IMG/VR virus record: IMGVR_UViG_3300010883_000148
Location: 1 to 36,641 of that record
DNA length: 36,641 nucleotides
Direction: 5' to 3' (one strand)
Source of the DNA: a virus
In this document: in pieces, positions 5,474 to 13,986 of the stretch
Numbering within the stretch: the first letter of the stretch is position 1
How the letters are laid out: each line of letters starts with the position of its first letter
The notes under the pieces: model-generated
What the model was told of the DNA's origin: nothing
The model's database searches: none
What the model saw: the letters and a program-made list of their open reading frames with translations, nothing else
Position numbers and translations under genes: made by a program

Positions 5474-7943
5474 ACTCGCAGAAGCATTCGTCGAGATCAA
5501 GGTCAAAACCAGCGGTGTGTCAAGTAAGCTCGGCACGGTTCAGAAGGGGATGACGAAGACGGGCGGAGCTGCGAAGGCCGCGACGAAACAAGTCGCAGGA
5601 CTCGGCTCGTCGTTCTCCGCACTAGGCAAGGTCGCGTCAATCGCTGGCGGGATCGTCGCATCCGCGTTCATCCTGCGAATAACAGCGGGCATCGCCAGCA
5701 TCATCCCGACGTTTGCCAAATTCGAGTCAACGATGGTACGCGTTGGCGGCGTGACAAATACGCTAGCAACCCGCGACTTCGCAATGCTCGAAGCGGCGGC
5801 AAAAAAAGCCGGTGCGACGACACGGTTCACCGCGACAGAATCAGCCGGTGCGATGGAAGCGTTGGGGCTTGCCGGTTTGACGACGCGAGAGATCATGGCG
5901 TCGTTGCCCGGTGCGTTGCAACTGGCGTCGGCCGCACAGATTGACATCGCCACATCAGCAAGCATCGCGGCCAAGACGATGAAGGCGTTCGGTCTGGAAG
6001 CAACCGACATCGGGCGAATCAACGACACTCTTGTCTCGACGTTCACTCGGTCGAACACGACGATCCTGCAACTGGCCGAAGCGTTGAAGCCTGTCGGCCC
6101 TGTTGCAAAAGCGGCAGGCGTCTCGCTGGAAGATACGTCGGCGGTTCTGGCTAAGATGGCCGACGCGGGGTTCTCTGGTTCGTTGGGCGGCACTGCATTA
6201 CGAAACGCATTGATCCGACTCGCCAGCCCGTCAACGAAGGCCGCCCGAATCCTGAAAGACTTGGGCGTCGACTCGGTTGATCCCCTATTCACAAAGCTGG
6301 AGAAGCTGCAAGCGGGCATCGAGGGGGCGGCGGGCGAGACGGAGAAGCTCCAGATTGCGTCCGAGGTGTTCGGCATACGCGGTGGCCCGGCGATGTTGGC
6401 AGTGCTCGACAGCGGCGTGATGTCTCTGCGTGACTTCTCTGCTGAGTTGAAGGATGCAGGCGGAATCGCAGAGCGGCTTGAGCAGGCTCAGTTAAAAACG
6501 CTGACCGGCCAGTTCGACCTGATGCGATCCGCGATTGAAGGCGCGGTGCTTGAGATCGGCGAGGCGATGAACCCGGTACTGATGGTGATGGTGAAGATAT
6601 TTCAGGACATTGGCCCGAACATAATCAGAGCCATCGCAATCATGTCCGCGTTCGCGCTGGGCATCGCAGCGGTAACGACGGCGACGTGGCTGTTCACCAG
6701 CGCGACAATAGCGAACACAGCGGCGAAGATCACGCAGATGGCGTTCTCAGGCCCGGCGGGGTGGGTGCAGATTGCAGTCGGCATCGGCATCGCGACGGCG
6801 GCAATCGTGGCAATGACCGGAGCGCTAGACGGTGCAGGGGACAAGGCAAAGAAAGCAGCGGCTGAGATCAAAAAGGTCAAGGGGCCGGGCGGCGCGGGAG
6901 GAAAGCCGGGCGGGTTCAAAACGGTTGGCGACTTTAGCGCACCATCGAAGATCAACACGCTGATGAAAGTCGAAGCAGATGTACCGACGTCGGTGCAGGG
7001 GCTGATTGACTTTCGCAAGGACGCAAAGAACAAAGGGATCAAAGTTGGGTTCGACCTTGGCGAAACGCGAAAGGCTCTTGATGAGACGATGCTCAGCCTA
7101 CGAGCGTTGGGGAGGTCGGGCGAGGAATACGACAAGGCTGAAGCGTCGATCCAGAAACTAAACGTCGCCGCGTTCGGATACCGCGATGAACTGCGTGCGA
7201 TCACATTTTCCGAGCAGTCTGGAGTGACCAACGCAAAAACCGGAGCCGAAGAGCGGATCGCCGCACAGAAAAAGTACAATGCGGTTCTGGCCGAGACGCG
7301 GGACGGGCTGGCAGCGTATGGCGTAGCGGCCGGTGTACTCGCAACACCGGAGCAGATTGCCGCCGGGGAGAAACTAACGAAGGCAATGGGCGACGGGGTA
7401 TCGCCCACCGCTGCGCTCGCCAACGAACTCGCCAAGCTAAAAGCGATGTCCGACGTTGGCGTGATCGGGTTTAACGCTCTTGAACTTGGGACCAAGAACG
7501 CGATGGACAAGTTCGACGAGGCAATCGGCGGGCCGGAAGAATCGCTGGAGAAGATGCGGAAACAGATCGCGTTGGTCGGGGCGTCGGCAAAGGATAAGTT
7601 TCTCGCACCGTTCATCGAGTCGTTCGCAGCCAGCGGCATGTCGGTTGAAGATCAGACGAAAAAGCTGTCCGAACTTGGCTCGACATTCGAGACGTTGGAA
7701 GCGGCAAAAGAGGCTGCCAAGAAACAGAAGGTAAAGGCGAAAGACCCAGAGAAGGAAAAGAAAATGTCGTTCACCGGCATCGCCCAGTTGTCGCAACAAA
7801 TTCAGGCGAACGTCGGGATGAGCAAGGAGCAAAAGGAAGCACGCAAGACGGCGAAGAACACAGAGTCCATTGCGAAGTCGAGCAAGGCCAGCGAGGAGTC
7901 GCTGGCGGTTATTGCTGGGCAGAGACCGGGAGGGTTGGCATAA
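5463..7943 (+). CDS. Tail tape measure protein, TP901 family
   Basis: 826 residues, the longest gene in the window. N-terminal 60 residues are basic and Gly/Ala-rich with a hydrophobic segment (IAGGIVASAFILRITAGIAS). Residues about 85-330 carry the TP901 core: FESTMVRVGGVTNT, AMLEAAAKKAGATTRFTATE, SAGAMEALGLAGLTTREIM and TLVSTFTRSNTTILQLAEAL. Two hydrophobic helices follow around 390-450 (IMSAFALGIAAVTTATWLF; WVQIAVGIGIATAAIVAM), then a charged coiled-coil C-terminus rich in Lys/Glu. At about 1.5 angstrom per residue the tail would be near 120 nm. The start overlaps the chaperone fusion gene, as is usual. Confidence 0.96.
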   Translation: MATKLAEAFVEIKVKTSGVSSKLGTVQKGMTKTGGAAKAATKQVAGLGSSFSALGKVASIAGGIVASAFILRITAGIASIIPTFAKFESTMVRVGGVTNTLATRDFAMLEAAAKKAGATTRFTATESAGAMEALGLAGLTTREIMASLPGALQLASAAQIDIATSASIAAKTMKAFGLEATDIGRINDTLVSTFTRSNTTILQLAEALKPVGPVAKAAGVSLEDTSAVLAKMADAGFSGSLGGTALRNALIRLASPSTKAARILKDLGVDSVDPLFTKLEKLQAGIEGAAGETEKLQIASEVFGIRGGPAMLAVLDSGVMSLRDFSAELKDAGGIAERLEQAQLKTLTGQFDLMRSAIEGAVLEIGEAMNPVLMVMVKIFQDIGPNIIRAIAIMSAFALGIAAVTTATWLFTSATIANTAAKITQMAFSGPAGWVQIAVGIGIATAAIVAMTGALDGAGDKAKKAAAEIKKVKGPGGAGGKPGGFKTVGDFSAPSKINTLMKVEADVPTSVQGLIDFRKDAKNKGIKVGFDLGETRKALDETMLSLRALGRSGEEYDKAEASIQKLNVAAFGYRDELRAITFSEQSGVTNAKTGAEERIAAQKKYNAVLAETRDGLAAYGVAAGVLATPEQIAAGEKLTKAMGDGVSPTAALANELAKLKAMSDVGVIGFNALELGTKNAMDKFDEAIGGPEESLEKMRKQIALVGASAKDKFLAPFIESFAASGMSVEDQTKKLSELGSTFETLEAAKEAAKKQKVKAKDPEKEKKMSFTGIAQLSQQIQANVGMSKEQKEARKTAKNTESIAKSSKASEESLAVIAGQRPGGLA

Positions 7944-7946
7944 CCG

Positions 7947-8840
7947 ATGGCAGTAGCATTCGACGAAGACAATTCAAGCCCGCGCGGGTCGCTGCGAGAC
8001 GGCAAGCATATTGTCACCCGCACCGGGCTGACCGCGTGGGGCGATCTTGACCTGTTCGCCATTGAGCTGATGCCGCCGTCTACCGGGAAATACACGCCAG
8101 CCGTTGGCGCGGCGATGCCGGGAAACAACCAGCTTCGCGTCTCCGCGTTCTCGTTCGAGCCGCATGGAAACGCGGCGGTCACAGGTCAGACGTTCTCCGC
8201 ATTGAACAGCTACACGAAAGCCAAGTGGTCGATCACCTACGAGCGGCCGGAGTACGCGGTCGATGAGACCGAAGCGGCTGCGGACGGCGACCCGATTCCG
8301 TTCCTCAGCCATACATGGGAAGGGGGTGGTGAATTTCTGACGTTACCGGATGACGCGCTGCTGTGGGTCACGTCTGGAGGTGACCCGTCGAGTGCGACGT
8401 TCACCAGCTCGGTCGGCGACGAGGCGAACGCTGGTCTGTTCATCCCGTCCATCGAACATCAGGTCACGTGGTCGAGAGTTCCGTCGCCGCCGTTCGATGA
8501 CATCCGCGCACGAGTCGGCAAGGTCAATCACGCCAACATGATTCTCTCGACCGGCACCGCAGCACCGGAGACGCTGTTGTTCCTGAACCCGTCGATCAGC
8601 CGCGAGGTGATGAGCGACGGGGCGAGAGCGTGGAGCGTGTCGTATAAGTTCAGCGAACGGCGGGTGATCGCTGAAGACCAGACCGACCCCGGCGGCTGGA
8701 ACCACTTTTATCGAAACAATTCGGGGGCAAGCGGATTCTACCGGATGAAGCGGACGACGGTTGCGAACCCGCTGACCCGCGCCGACATCAAGGACGTCTA
8801 CGACAAAATCAGCTTCGCCGAACTATTCCCGACAGGTTGA
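7947..8840 (+). CDS. Tail protein downstream of tape measure (unknown; distal-tail candidate)
   Basis: 297 residues, beta-rich with many aromatic residues (GKYTPAVGAAMPGNNQLRVS, KWSITYERPEYAVDE, HQVTWSRVPSPPFDDIRARV, AWSVSYKFSERRVIA). Its last 60 residues contain WNHFYRNNSGASGFYRM, suggesting a binding surface. No enzyme motif. The position right behind the tape measure is normally filled by the distal tail protein, and the size is compatible, but I see no Dit signature. A GGGAGGG sequence at 7928-7934 precedes ATG 7947. It is followed after three bases by the next gene, so both are expressed together. Confidence 0.55.
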   Translation: MAVAFDEDNSSPRGSLRDGKHIVTRTGLTAWGDLDLFAIELMPPSTGKYTPAVGAAMPGNNQLRVSAFSFEPHGNAAVTGQTFSALNSYTKAKWSITYERPEYAVDETEAAADGDPIPFLSHTWEGGGEFLTLPDDALLWVTSGGDPSSATFTSSVGDEANAGLFIPSIEHQVTWSRVPSPPFDDIRARVGKVNHANMILSTGTAAPETLLFLNPSISREVMSDGARAWSVSYKFSERRVIAEDQTDPGGWNHFYRNNSGASGFYRMKRTTVANPLTRADIKDVYDKISFAELFPTG

Positions 8841-8843
8841 ACG

Positions 8844-9338
8844 ATGGCTCAACAGAGCGGCGGCAACGAGCGATTCAAGGAGTGGCGGCAAGGCGAGCAG
8901 CTTTCCGCCGACTTCATCAATCGGGTTGCGTCTGCCGTCATGCGATCATCGACGATGGCTCGCGGCTCGGACATGATCGCCAACAGTAGCGGCGTATTCC
9001 CGCGACCGACGAAATCAACGTCATCGACAACTGCTGGCGGCGGCGTGCCGATCATCCGGTTCCAGCTCGTCAACGTTGACTGCGCCATCTGCATCGCACT
9101 CGGCACGGTCCTATCGCGGCCCGTCGGCGCGACTGAAGTGACGGGTGAGGCGGGCGGGCAAGTGACACTGTACGACTTCGCCGGGTGCTATTTCAACGCA
9201 CCGTCTGCCGACCTGACGGGCAAGCAGGGCTTCGCCGCGTTCCTGAACGGCGGAGCCGGTGACTGCGGTGTCGAGCCGATTGACACGGGGCGATGGGAAG
9301 TGTTCGCTCTTTGCTGTGCTGAGGAGTCGTGCCCGTGA
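8844..9338 (+). CDS. Tail-tip hypothetical protein
   Basis: 164 residues with an N-terminal helix (FKEWRQGEQLSADFINRVAS), a Ser/Thr linker and a C-terminal beta domain with five cysteines (VDCAICIALG, FAGCYF, CGVEPID, FALCCAEESCP). The 'FKEW..GE.L.A..IN.va' opening resembles the beginnings of several phage tail/fibre adaptor proteins ('.....G.......WNa....'). The cysteine-rich end foreshadows the next protein, whose GTG start overlaps this stop. A role as connector between the tail tip and the cysteine-rich protein is inferred from this. Confidence 0.5.
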   Translation: MAQQSGGNERFKEWRQGEQLSADFINRVASAVMRSSTMARGSDMIANSSGVFPRPTKSTSSTTAGGGVPIIRFQLVNVDCAICIALGTVLSRPVGATEVTGEAGGQVTLYDFAGCYFNAPSADLTGKQGFAAFLNGGAGDCGVEPIDTGRWEVFALCCAEESCP

Positions 9339-10954
9339 CGAACTGCAACGCGCCGCAGAACTCGTGCTGCTGTGGCCCCTGCTATATCAACCAAGGCTGC
9401 CCCGCTTCGACCCCGCCGCCGTACTGTTGCCGCTGTATGCCGCGTCGCCTGTGCGCGAAGCTGTACGTCGAGGAAGGCACATGCCCGTGCGCACCGGGAA
9501 CCGGACCCGGCTCGACGGTCGGCACTGGTGCGGAATTCCTGCACGACGGAACGCAATTGGCGTGGAGCTGCGCGGGCGGATCGTACACGGGCGACGGGAT
9601 ACTCTGCGGCAGCACGACCATCGACATCGACATCAGCTTCACGACGGTCGGCACCGACTGCTATGTGATGCTGACGTCGTCTTGCCTTGGGTATGAGCAG
9701 GTTGGGACCGGACCGGACACGCGGCTGAAGCTTGTGATGAGCAGCGACCCCTACACCAACGACAAGAAAAAACAATCGTGCCTCGATTTCACGTTCGCGT
9801 TCGAGATCGACATGAGTTCGTGCGACTCAGATTGCACGTCGGCCGTGCTGCTGATTCAGCCCGACTCGATGGAGTGTCGCGGTACACCGATGGAACGCGA
9901 CTCCCGACCGGCGACGATAGACGAGTGCAGCTACACCCGCATCTGCGCGACATACACGTCACCGACAGGCACGGGCGATCCGGAAACGAAAGTGTGCCTG
10001 ACCGATGGCACGGGTGGCCGGGACAACTATTGGACGGCGTCATTCCTAAGCGGCTCGTTGATCGCAACGATCACGCAAGACGGTGCCAACTTCGACCAGT
10101 TGACGTTGACGACCACTTCTGATTCTCCGTTGACCCCGACGATGACGATTGCGGATTGCCAGAACAACTTCAAGCTGACGTGGGAGCTGACGTCCGGTGC
10201 GACGATCACGGTTGAGGGCGATCAGCACACCGGCTGCGCCGATTGCACCTGCGTCTGCGAGTGCTTGTGCGTGACGCGAGTCAACAGCACGACTGGCGAG
10301 GCGACACGAACGCTGGCGTGCTGGAACGGCACCGGAACCGGAACGGGTGAGAGCTGGTCGAACGGCGATCTGGAAGTCACGATGACCTGCGACTACTGCA
10401 ACGACGTGACCGAGATCATCCTCAACATCGACCCTACCGCCACGCCGTTCACGCTCGACTGCCCCGACGTTGACGCATTGATCAGCATCACGACCGGCGA
10501 CAACCCCGAGGACGTCACGATCGCTTGCCGGAAGTGCACGCCGTGCGTCATCCCCGCAACCGTCATCGACGACTGCGGCTGTGCCTCAGTTCCAACGACG
10601 TTGACGGCGACCATCGAGAACGTCACCGACTGCGCGTGCGCCGACGCGGTCGCGACGACGCTGTATTACAACTTCGACTCGGTCTCGCCGCAGTGGTACG
10701 GTCTGATGCCAAGCGTGTGCGGCGTGTCCGATCTTGTCGTAACGCTGACCTGTGGCGGTGGCACTTGCGGTGGCAACTCCGGCTGCGACCAATACGAGCT
10801 GACAATCTGCGGCGGCGAGGCGTGCGCTGATGTCCCGGCTGGAACGGGCAGTTGTTGCAGCCCGTTCGAGCTGCTGTTCCAAGGACTCGGCGGCGGCTGC
10901 TCGGTGTGCAACGACCCGGTGACGTCCGACTTCAATGTCAGGATTACCGAATGA
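9335..10954 (+). CDS. Cysteine-rich virion protein (51 Cys), putative tail-tip/fibre
   Basis: Translation from GTG 9335 gives 539 residues. That start forms a GTGA overlap and sits 8 bases after GAGGAG; GTG 9329 is too close to the Shine-Dalgarno. I count 51 cysteines (over 9%), including SCCCGPC, PYCCRCMPRRLC and GCADCTCVCECLC. The rest is Thr/Gly/Asp-rich and predicted beta, with recurring units of the type 'hydrophobic strand-T-C-x(1-4)-C'. There is no transmembrane segment. It closes the tail module, so it is probably exposed on the virion; dense disulfides or metal sites would rigidify it. I recall similar Cys-rich proteins from planctomycete genomes. Function unknown. Its abundant Ser/Thr could also serve as glycosylation sites for the enzymes encoded next. 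Confidence 0.7.
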   Translation: MTNCNAPQNSCCCGPCYINQGCPASTPPPYCCRCMPRRLCAKLYVEEGTCPCAPGTGPGSTVGTGAEFLHDGTQLAWSCAGGSYTGDGILCGSTTIDIDISFTTVGTDCYVMLTSSCLGYEQVGTGPDTRLKLVMSSDPYTNDKKKQSCLDFTFAFEIDMSSCDSDCTSAVLLIQPDSMECRGTPMERDSRPATIDECSYTRICATYTSPTGTGDPETKVCLTDGTGGRDNYWTASFLSGSLIATITQDGANFDQLTLTTTSDSPLTPTMTIADCQNNFKLTWELTSGATITVEGDQHTGCADCTCVCECLCVTRVNSTTGEATRTLACWNGTGTGTGESWSNGDLEVTMTCDYCNDVTEIILNIDPTATPFTLDCPDVDALISITTGDNPEDVTIACRKCTPCVIPATVIDDCGCASVPTTLTATIENVTDCACADAVATTLYYNFDSVSPQWYGLMPSVCGVSDLVVTLTCGGGTCGGNSGCDQYELTICGGEACADVPAGTGSCCSPFELLFQGLGGGCSVCNDPVTSDFNVRITE

Positions 10955-12129
10955 TAACACTCGCCGAACTCCCGGCAGGTCGCCGACGTGTCGCTGACGG
11001 CACGAGCGGGTTGCCGCTCGACAAGGTCAACCAGTATCGAGCCAACTGGGGGATGGCTGACCTCGCCGCGTTGCCGCCCGGCGTCGTCGTGCGGACTCCG
11101 AACAAGGTTTCGGAGCACGGCACGCCGCGAGTCAAGCGGGCGGCAGTGCCGGAGTCAGGGCCGGGGACCGAGCTGAAAAAGATATTCAAGGCCAAAGGCG
11201 TGCCGTCGTGTCAGGCGTGCGCGGACTTGGCGGCGAAGATGGATGCGTGGGGCGTCGCCGGTTGCGTCAGTCGGATTGACGAGATCATCGACGAGATGGT
11301 GCCGCGAGCGCAGCAGTGGATCGCCGAGAATCGCGGCTTCGTCAACATGCTGTTGCCGAACGCGGTCAGCGGCATTCTGGTCAAGCCACGGCTGCGGCGG
11401 TACGTCACCGAGGCGATTGACGCGGCTGCGGTCAACGCGATCACGTGGGAATACGGCGTGACGACGGTTGATGAGCGACGCGAGACATTGTTGCCGAAGA
11501 CGCTGGCGAGCCTGAAGGCTGCGGGCTTCGGCGAGCCGCGGCTGTTCGCCGACGGTGCCGATGCGGGGATGTACGACGGGCTGGGTCTGGACGTGACGAC
11601 GCGACAGCCGAAGGTGATGACGTTCGCCAACTGGATTCTCGGCATGTGGGAGCTGTACGCCCGCAACCCGAACGCGGATCGGTACGCGATATTTCAGGAT
11701 GACGTGGCCGCGTATAAGAACCTGCGTGGGTATCTGGACCGCTGCGAGTTCCCAGAGCGTGGCTACTGGAACCTGTTTACGTTCATGGAAAACGAGCGGC
11801 GGGTCATGGGGCAGAGCGGCTGGGTCGAGTCGAATCAGACGGGACGCGGAGCGTTGGGATTGGTGTTCAACCGCGACGCGGTGGTTGAGATCCTGTCGAA
11901 CGCCGACTACATCGTCCGGTGGCCGCAGAACGAGGCGAGGGGCGACAGCATCATCGACGGGCAGATCGTCAAGGCGTTGAGGCGAGAAGGCTGGACGGAG
12001 TACGTTCACGCACCATCACTGGTCGAACACACGGGGCAACTTGCCGGGTCGATGAGCAAGCTGGTGCATCCGGCCGCAAAGACGTTCAGAGGCGAGCAGT
12101 TCGACGCTATGACGTTGCTGGGCAAATGA
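10951..12129 (+). CDS. Glycosyltransferase-like protein with N-terminal GTELK/Cys domain
   Basis: 392 residues from ATG 10951 (AGGA at 10940-10943; overlap with the previous stop). Residues about 65-120 hold GPGTELKKIFKAKGVPSCQA followed by C..L..KMDAWGVAGC and a helix; this C-x2-C...C domain looks metal-binding and I have seen similar ones in planctomycete and prophage proteins. The C-terminal 240 residues look like a GT-A glycosyltransferase: ITWEYGVTTVDERRETLLPK, LFADGADAGM, then the acidic motif RYAIFQDDVAAY, GALGLVFNR, and SLVEHTG near the end. The acidic DD would bind the metal and nucleotide sugar. A domain arrangement of adaptor plus transferase beside a virion gene suggests glycosylation of a virion protein. 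Family assignment is by pattern (GT25/GT2-like). Confidence 0.7.
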   Translation: MITLAELPAGRRRVADGTSGLPLDKVNQYRANWGMADLAALPPGVVVRTPNKVSEHGTPRVKRAAVPESGPGTELKKIFKAKGVPSCQACADLAAKMDAWGVAGCVSRIDEIIDEMVPRAQQWIAENRGFVNMLLPNAVSGILVKPRLRRYVTEAIDAAAVNAITWEYGVTTVDERRETLLPKTLASLKAAGFGEPRLFADGADAGMYDGLGLDVTTRQPKVMTFANWILGMWELYARNPNADRYAIFQDDVAAYKNLRGYLDRCEFPERGYWNLFTFMENERRVMGQSGWVESNQTGRGALGLVFNRDAVVEILSNADYIVRWPQNEARGDSIIDGQIVKALRREGWTEYVHAPSLVEHTGQLAGSMSKLVHPAAKTFRGEQFDAMTLLGK

Positions 12130-12145
12130 TGACAAAGGATACGTG

Positions 12146-12793
12146 ATGGGGATTCGACTGGCTGTGGGCCTGACAACGTGCCCACGGCAGGGGTTCAGCT
12201 ATCTGGGCGACACGCTTCGAAGTCTGGCCGATGCGGGGTTCGAGCCGAGGGTGTTCGACGACGCGAAGCGGGATCACGGGGCATACGGTGCCAGCAAGAT
12301 CGCACTGCGGTCGCTGCTGGACGCCGAGCCGGACGCTGACGGGTATCTGATATTTCAAGACGACCTGATTGCCAGCCGGAATCTGTCGGCCTACCTCGAC
12401 GCTGTGCTGTGGCCTGACGACGTAGCAAGCATCGGGGCCATCAGTCTGTTCACGCCGATGCCGCGAGCGGTCGAGGGCGTCACAGGGTTCGCTGCGGCCG
12501 ACTTCAGCAAGGACCGGCTGACGACGGGTGGGTTGGGATTGATCCTGCCCAATCACGCGGCCGAGACGTTGCTGCGTAATCCGCCGCGAGCGGGTAGTCG
12601 GCATGGCTGGGACTTGTCGGTTGCCGAGATGTGCATCCGCGAGAAGCTGTCATGGTGGTATCATCACCCGTCGCTGCTCAAGCACACCGGCGAGATTTCG
12701 TCGATTGCCGTTTGGCCCATCGACTGGCCGCCGCGTCAGTGCAAAGAATTGGTTGAGGATGCGGCGACGATCACGCCAGTCGCAGGTCGATAA
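12146..12793 (+). CDS. Glycosyltransferase-like protein, paralogue of the preceding gene
   Basis: 215 residues from ATG 12146 (AAAGGA at 12134-12139); GTG 12143 is also possible. It parallels the transferase half of the preceding gene: VGLTTCPRQ at the N-terminus, YLIFQDDLIASRNLSAYLD in place of YAIFQDDVAAYKNLRGYLD, TGGLGLILPN in place of RGALGLVFN, and HHPSLLKHTGE in place of HAPSLVEHTGQ. It lacks the cysteine domain. The DD motif and overall order support a nucleotide-sugar transferase. Its 3' end converges with a minus-strand gene, overlapping by 23 bases, so the leftward small-gene operon reads into it. Confidence 0.65.
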   Translation: MGIRLAVGLTTCPRQGFSYLGDTLRSLADAGFEPRVFDDAKRDHGAYGASKIALRSLLDAEPDADGYLIFQDDLIASRNLSAYLDAVLWPDDVASIGAISLFTPMPRAVEGVTGFAAADFSKDRLTTGGLGLILPNHAAETLLRNPPRAGSRHGWDLSVAEMCIREKLSWWYHHPSLLKHTGEISSIAVWPIDWPPRQCKELVEDAATITPVAGR

Positions 12794-12998
12794 CCTCGAC
12801 TTCGATCCAGTCGATGACATCCCAGTACGGCCGCCAGCAAACCGGCGCATCGGCTGATTCAATCAAAACTCTGTATGCTCGCAGGCACCCGGTATCCGCT
12901 CGATTTTTCTCGACGACTTTCATCGCACCGGCCAGCGTCTTGCGATACGCGGTCTGGTACTGCATCCCAGACCGTTGCGGTGTAATTCGGTATCTCAT
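12771..12998 (-). CDS. Hypothetical accessory protein (75 aa)
   Basis: Last gene of the leftward small-gene operon. It starts at ATG 12998, overlapping the upstream gene's stop as ATGA. The product begins MRYRITPQRSG and contains a helix AYRKTLAGAMKVVEKNRAD, then a strand-rich WDVIDWIEVEVIDLRLA end. Such small alpha/beta accessory proteins often modulate host functions, but nothing specific is recognisable. The 3' end runs 23 bases into the convergent glycosyltransferase gene. Confidence 0.55.
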   Translation of the reverse strand: MRYRITPQRSGMQYQTAYRKTLAGAMKVVEKNRADTGCLRAYRVLIESADAPVCWRPYWDVIDWIEVEVIDLRLA

Positions 12999-13204
12999 TT
13001 TTGCCCCGTCAAAACTTTGACAACGATTGCACCGACTCGGCTAATCGTGTGCCAGTTGATTAACGTCACGCAGATTCCGTTCTCGTTTGCCAGTTGGGTG
13101 TCTTCCCGCTTGACCGCACGTTGTACGCTGTGCGCGGTCTTGTATCGACGACCGCGACACGTCCAGCATTTCTCGGTTTCGTAAACATCGAGCGTGCGTC
13201 TCAT
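12995..13204 (-). CDS. Small basic protein with CxxC knuckle
   Basis: From ATG 13204 (ATGA overlap with the upstream gene) the product has 69 residues: MRRTLDVYETEKCWTCRGRR, then a basic region and INWHTISRVGAIVVKVLTG. One C-x2-C pair followed by Gly-Arg suggests half a zinc knuckle, which might bind metal as a dimer. The frame runs upstream to 13249, but the 13204 start has the operon-typical overlap. Function unknown. Confidence 0.5.
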   Translation of the reverse strand: MRRTLDVYETEKCWTCRGRRYKTAHSVQRAVKREDTQLANENGICVTLINWHTISRVGAIVVKVLTGQK

Positions 13205-13518
13205 GCCTGCACCGATTCCAGATATTCGCGGTGAGCCTTGGTGAAACATCCTTTAATGCCACGCCATGTTGTCGGGTTTCCGACTTCAATGCCGACACTC
13301 TGGCCGTCTGCCGTTTCCATCCAGATTGCGAATCCCATGCAATTGTCTAGCGGCAGATGCGGCGTCGCATTCCTGATGTAGATTCTCGCAAACAGGCCGA
13401 CACTCAGTTCTTGGATTCCGTGGAACTTATACATCGGGTGCATCCCCGTTCGTTCTTCGACTGTCATCGTGAACGTGAATCCGCGTGCTTCAAAACTGCG
13501 TGTTGTTTCAGTCTTCAT
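13201..13518 (-). CDS. Hypothetical accessory protein (105 aa)
   Basis: The start at 13518 is preceded on the minus strand by GGAAACGAAACG, the same start context used by other small genes in this phage. The protein begins MKTETTRSFEARGFTFTMTV and has a beta-rich middle (GIQELSVGLFARIYIRNATP, GFAIWMETADGQSVGIEVG) and a helical end (FTKAHREYLESVQA). No known motif. A perfect GC hairpin lies just upstream of it (13536-13555), separating it from the gene before. Overlaps the downstream gene by 4 nt. Confidence 0.6.
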   Translation of the reverse strand: MKTETTRSFEARGFTFTMTVEERTGMHPMYKFHGIQELSVGLFARIYIRNATPHLPLDNCMGFAIWMETADGQSVGIEVGNPTTWRGIKGCFTKAHREYLESVQA

Positions 13519-13535
13519 CGTTTCGTTTCCGATCT

Positions 13536-13555
13536 GCCCCGCCTTGCGGCGGGGC
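13536..13555 (-). repeat. Perfect GC-rich intercistronic hairpin without U tract
   Basis: GCCCCGCC (13536-13543) pairs perfectly with GGCGGGGC (13548-13555) around TTGC. It falls between two leftward genes and has no following T run on either strand. It resembles, in position and composition, the family of hairpins between the rightward small genes (28.8-35.8 kb), but its sequence differs. Confidence 0.8.
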
Positions 13556-13569
13556 GTTGTGTGTTGCGA

Positions 13570-13830
13570 TTACAGGTTGCCGAGTTGCAGGTGGTAGTCG
13601 CCATTGTTGGGCAGGATACTGAAGACCGGCTCACCGCCGATTGCTTCGATGTTGTCGAGAGATTCTTTGCGTGCCGAGTTCTTCTGGTTGTCGCTCATGC
13701 TTCCGATCAGCGTCGTCGTGTATCCCGGTCCGTCGCCGTGTCGGAACATCGTGACTGCCGGACTCCACTTGCCGTTGCGTCGGCTGATTTTGGTTGCTGC
13801 TTCCAAGACCGTTTGTTTGTTGCGTTTCAT
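13570..13830 (-). CDS. Hypothetical accessory protein (86 aa)
   Basis: First gene after the second leftward promoter; it starts at 13830 after GGAAACGAAACG. Basic N-terminus MKRNKQTVLEAATKISRRNG, then TMFRHGDGPGYTTTLIGSMS and a C-terminal PVFSILPNNGDYHLQLGNL. No motif recognised. The dedicated dual-operator promoter and the conserved start context make it a confident gene, likely expressed early and shut off by the phage repressor. Confidence 0.65.
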   Translation of the reverse strand: MKRNKQTVLEAATKISRRNGKWSPAVTMFRHGDGPGYTTTLIGSMSDNQKNSARKESLDNIEAIGGEPVFSILPNNGDYHLQLGNL

Positions 13831-13872
13831 CGTTTCGTTTCCTTGTTTGTGTTTGTGTTTCCTGATAAGAGT

Positions 13873-13914
13873 AATCTAACACAGACTGTGTCGGTGTGTC
13901 AAACACAAACTGTG
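13873..13914 (-). promoter_or_regulatory. Dual-operator promoter, leftward copy 2
   Basis: On the minus strand a TTGACA -35 box lies at 13902-13897 and a TAGATT -10 box at 13878-13873, spaced by 18 bases. CAC-N5-GTG dyads lie on both sides of the -35 box: 13904-13914 (reads CACAGTTTGTG on the minus strand) and 13880-13890 (CACAGTCTGTG), centres 24 bp apart. A repressor dimer on each site would cover both promoter elements. Confidence 0.85.
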
Positions 13915-13986
13915 CAAAATCCAAAGTTTTTTGACAATCCGTTTCGCCCCGTTAGGCGACCCGCACGATACAGGCCGGTCGGGTGG

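Noticed and set aside
5540-7639. Two long leftward ORFs (278 and 345 codons) inside the tape measure gene
   Set aside because: Antisense shadows of an unmistakable TP901 protein; no ribosome-binding sequence and low-complexity Ala/Ser composition.
13005-13022. Inverted repeat GTCAAAACTTTGAC as another operator
   Set aside because: It does not contain the CAC-N5-GTG core, lies within a gene end and has no matching -10 box.
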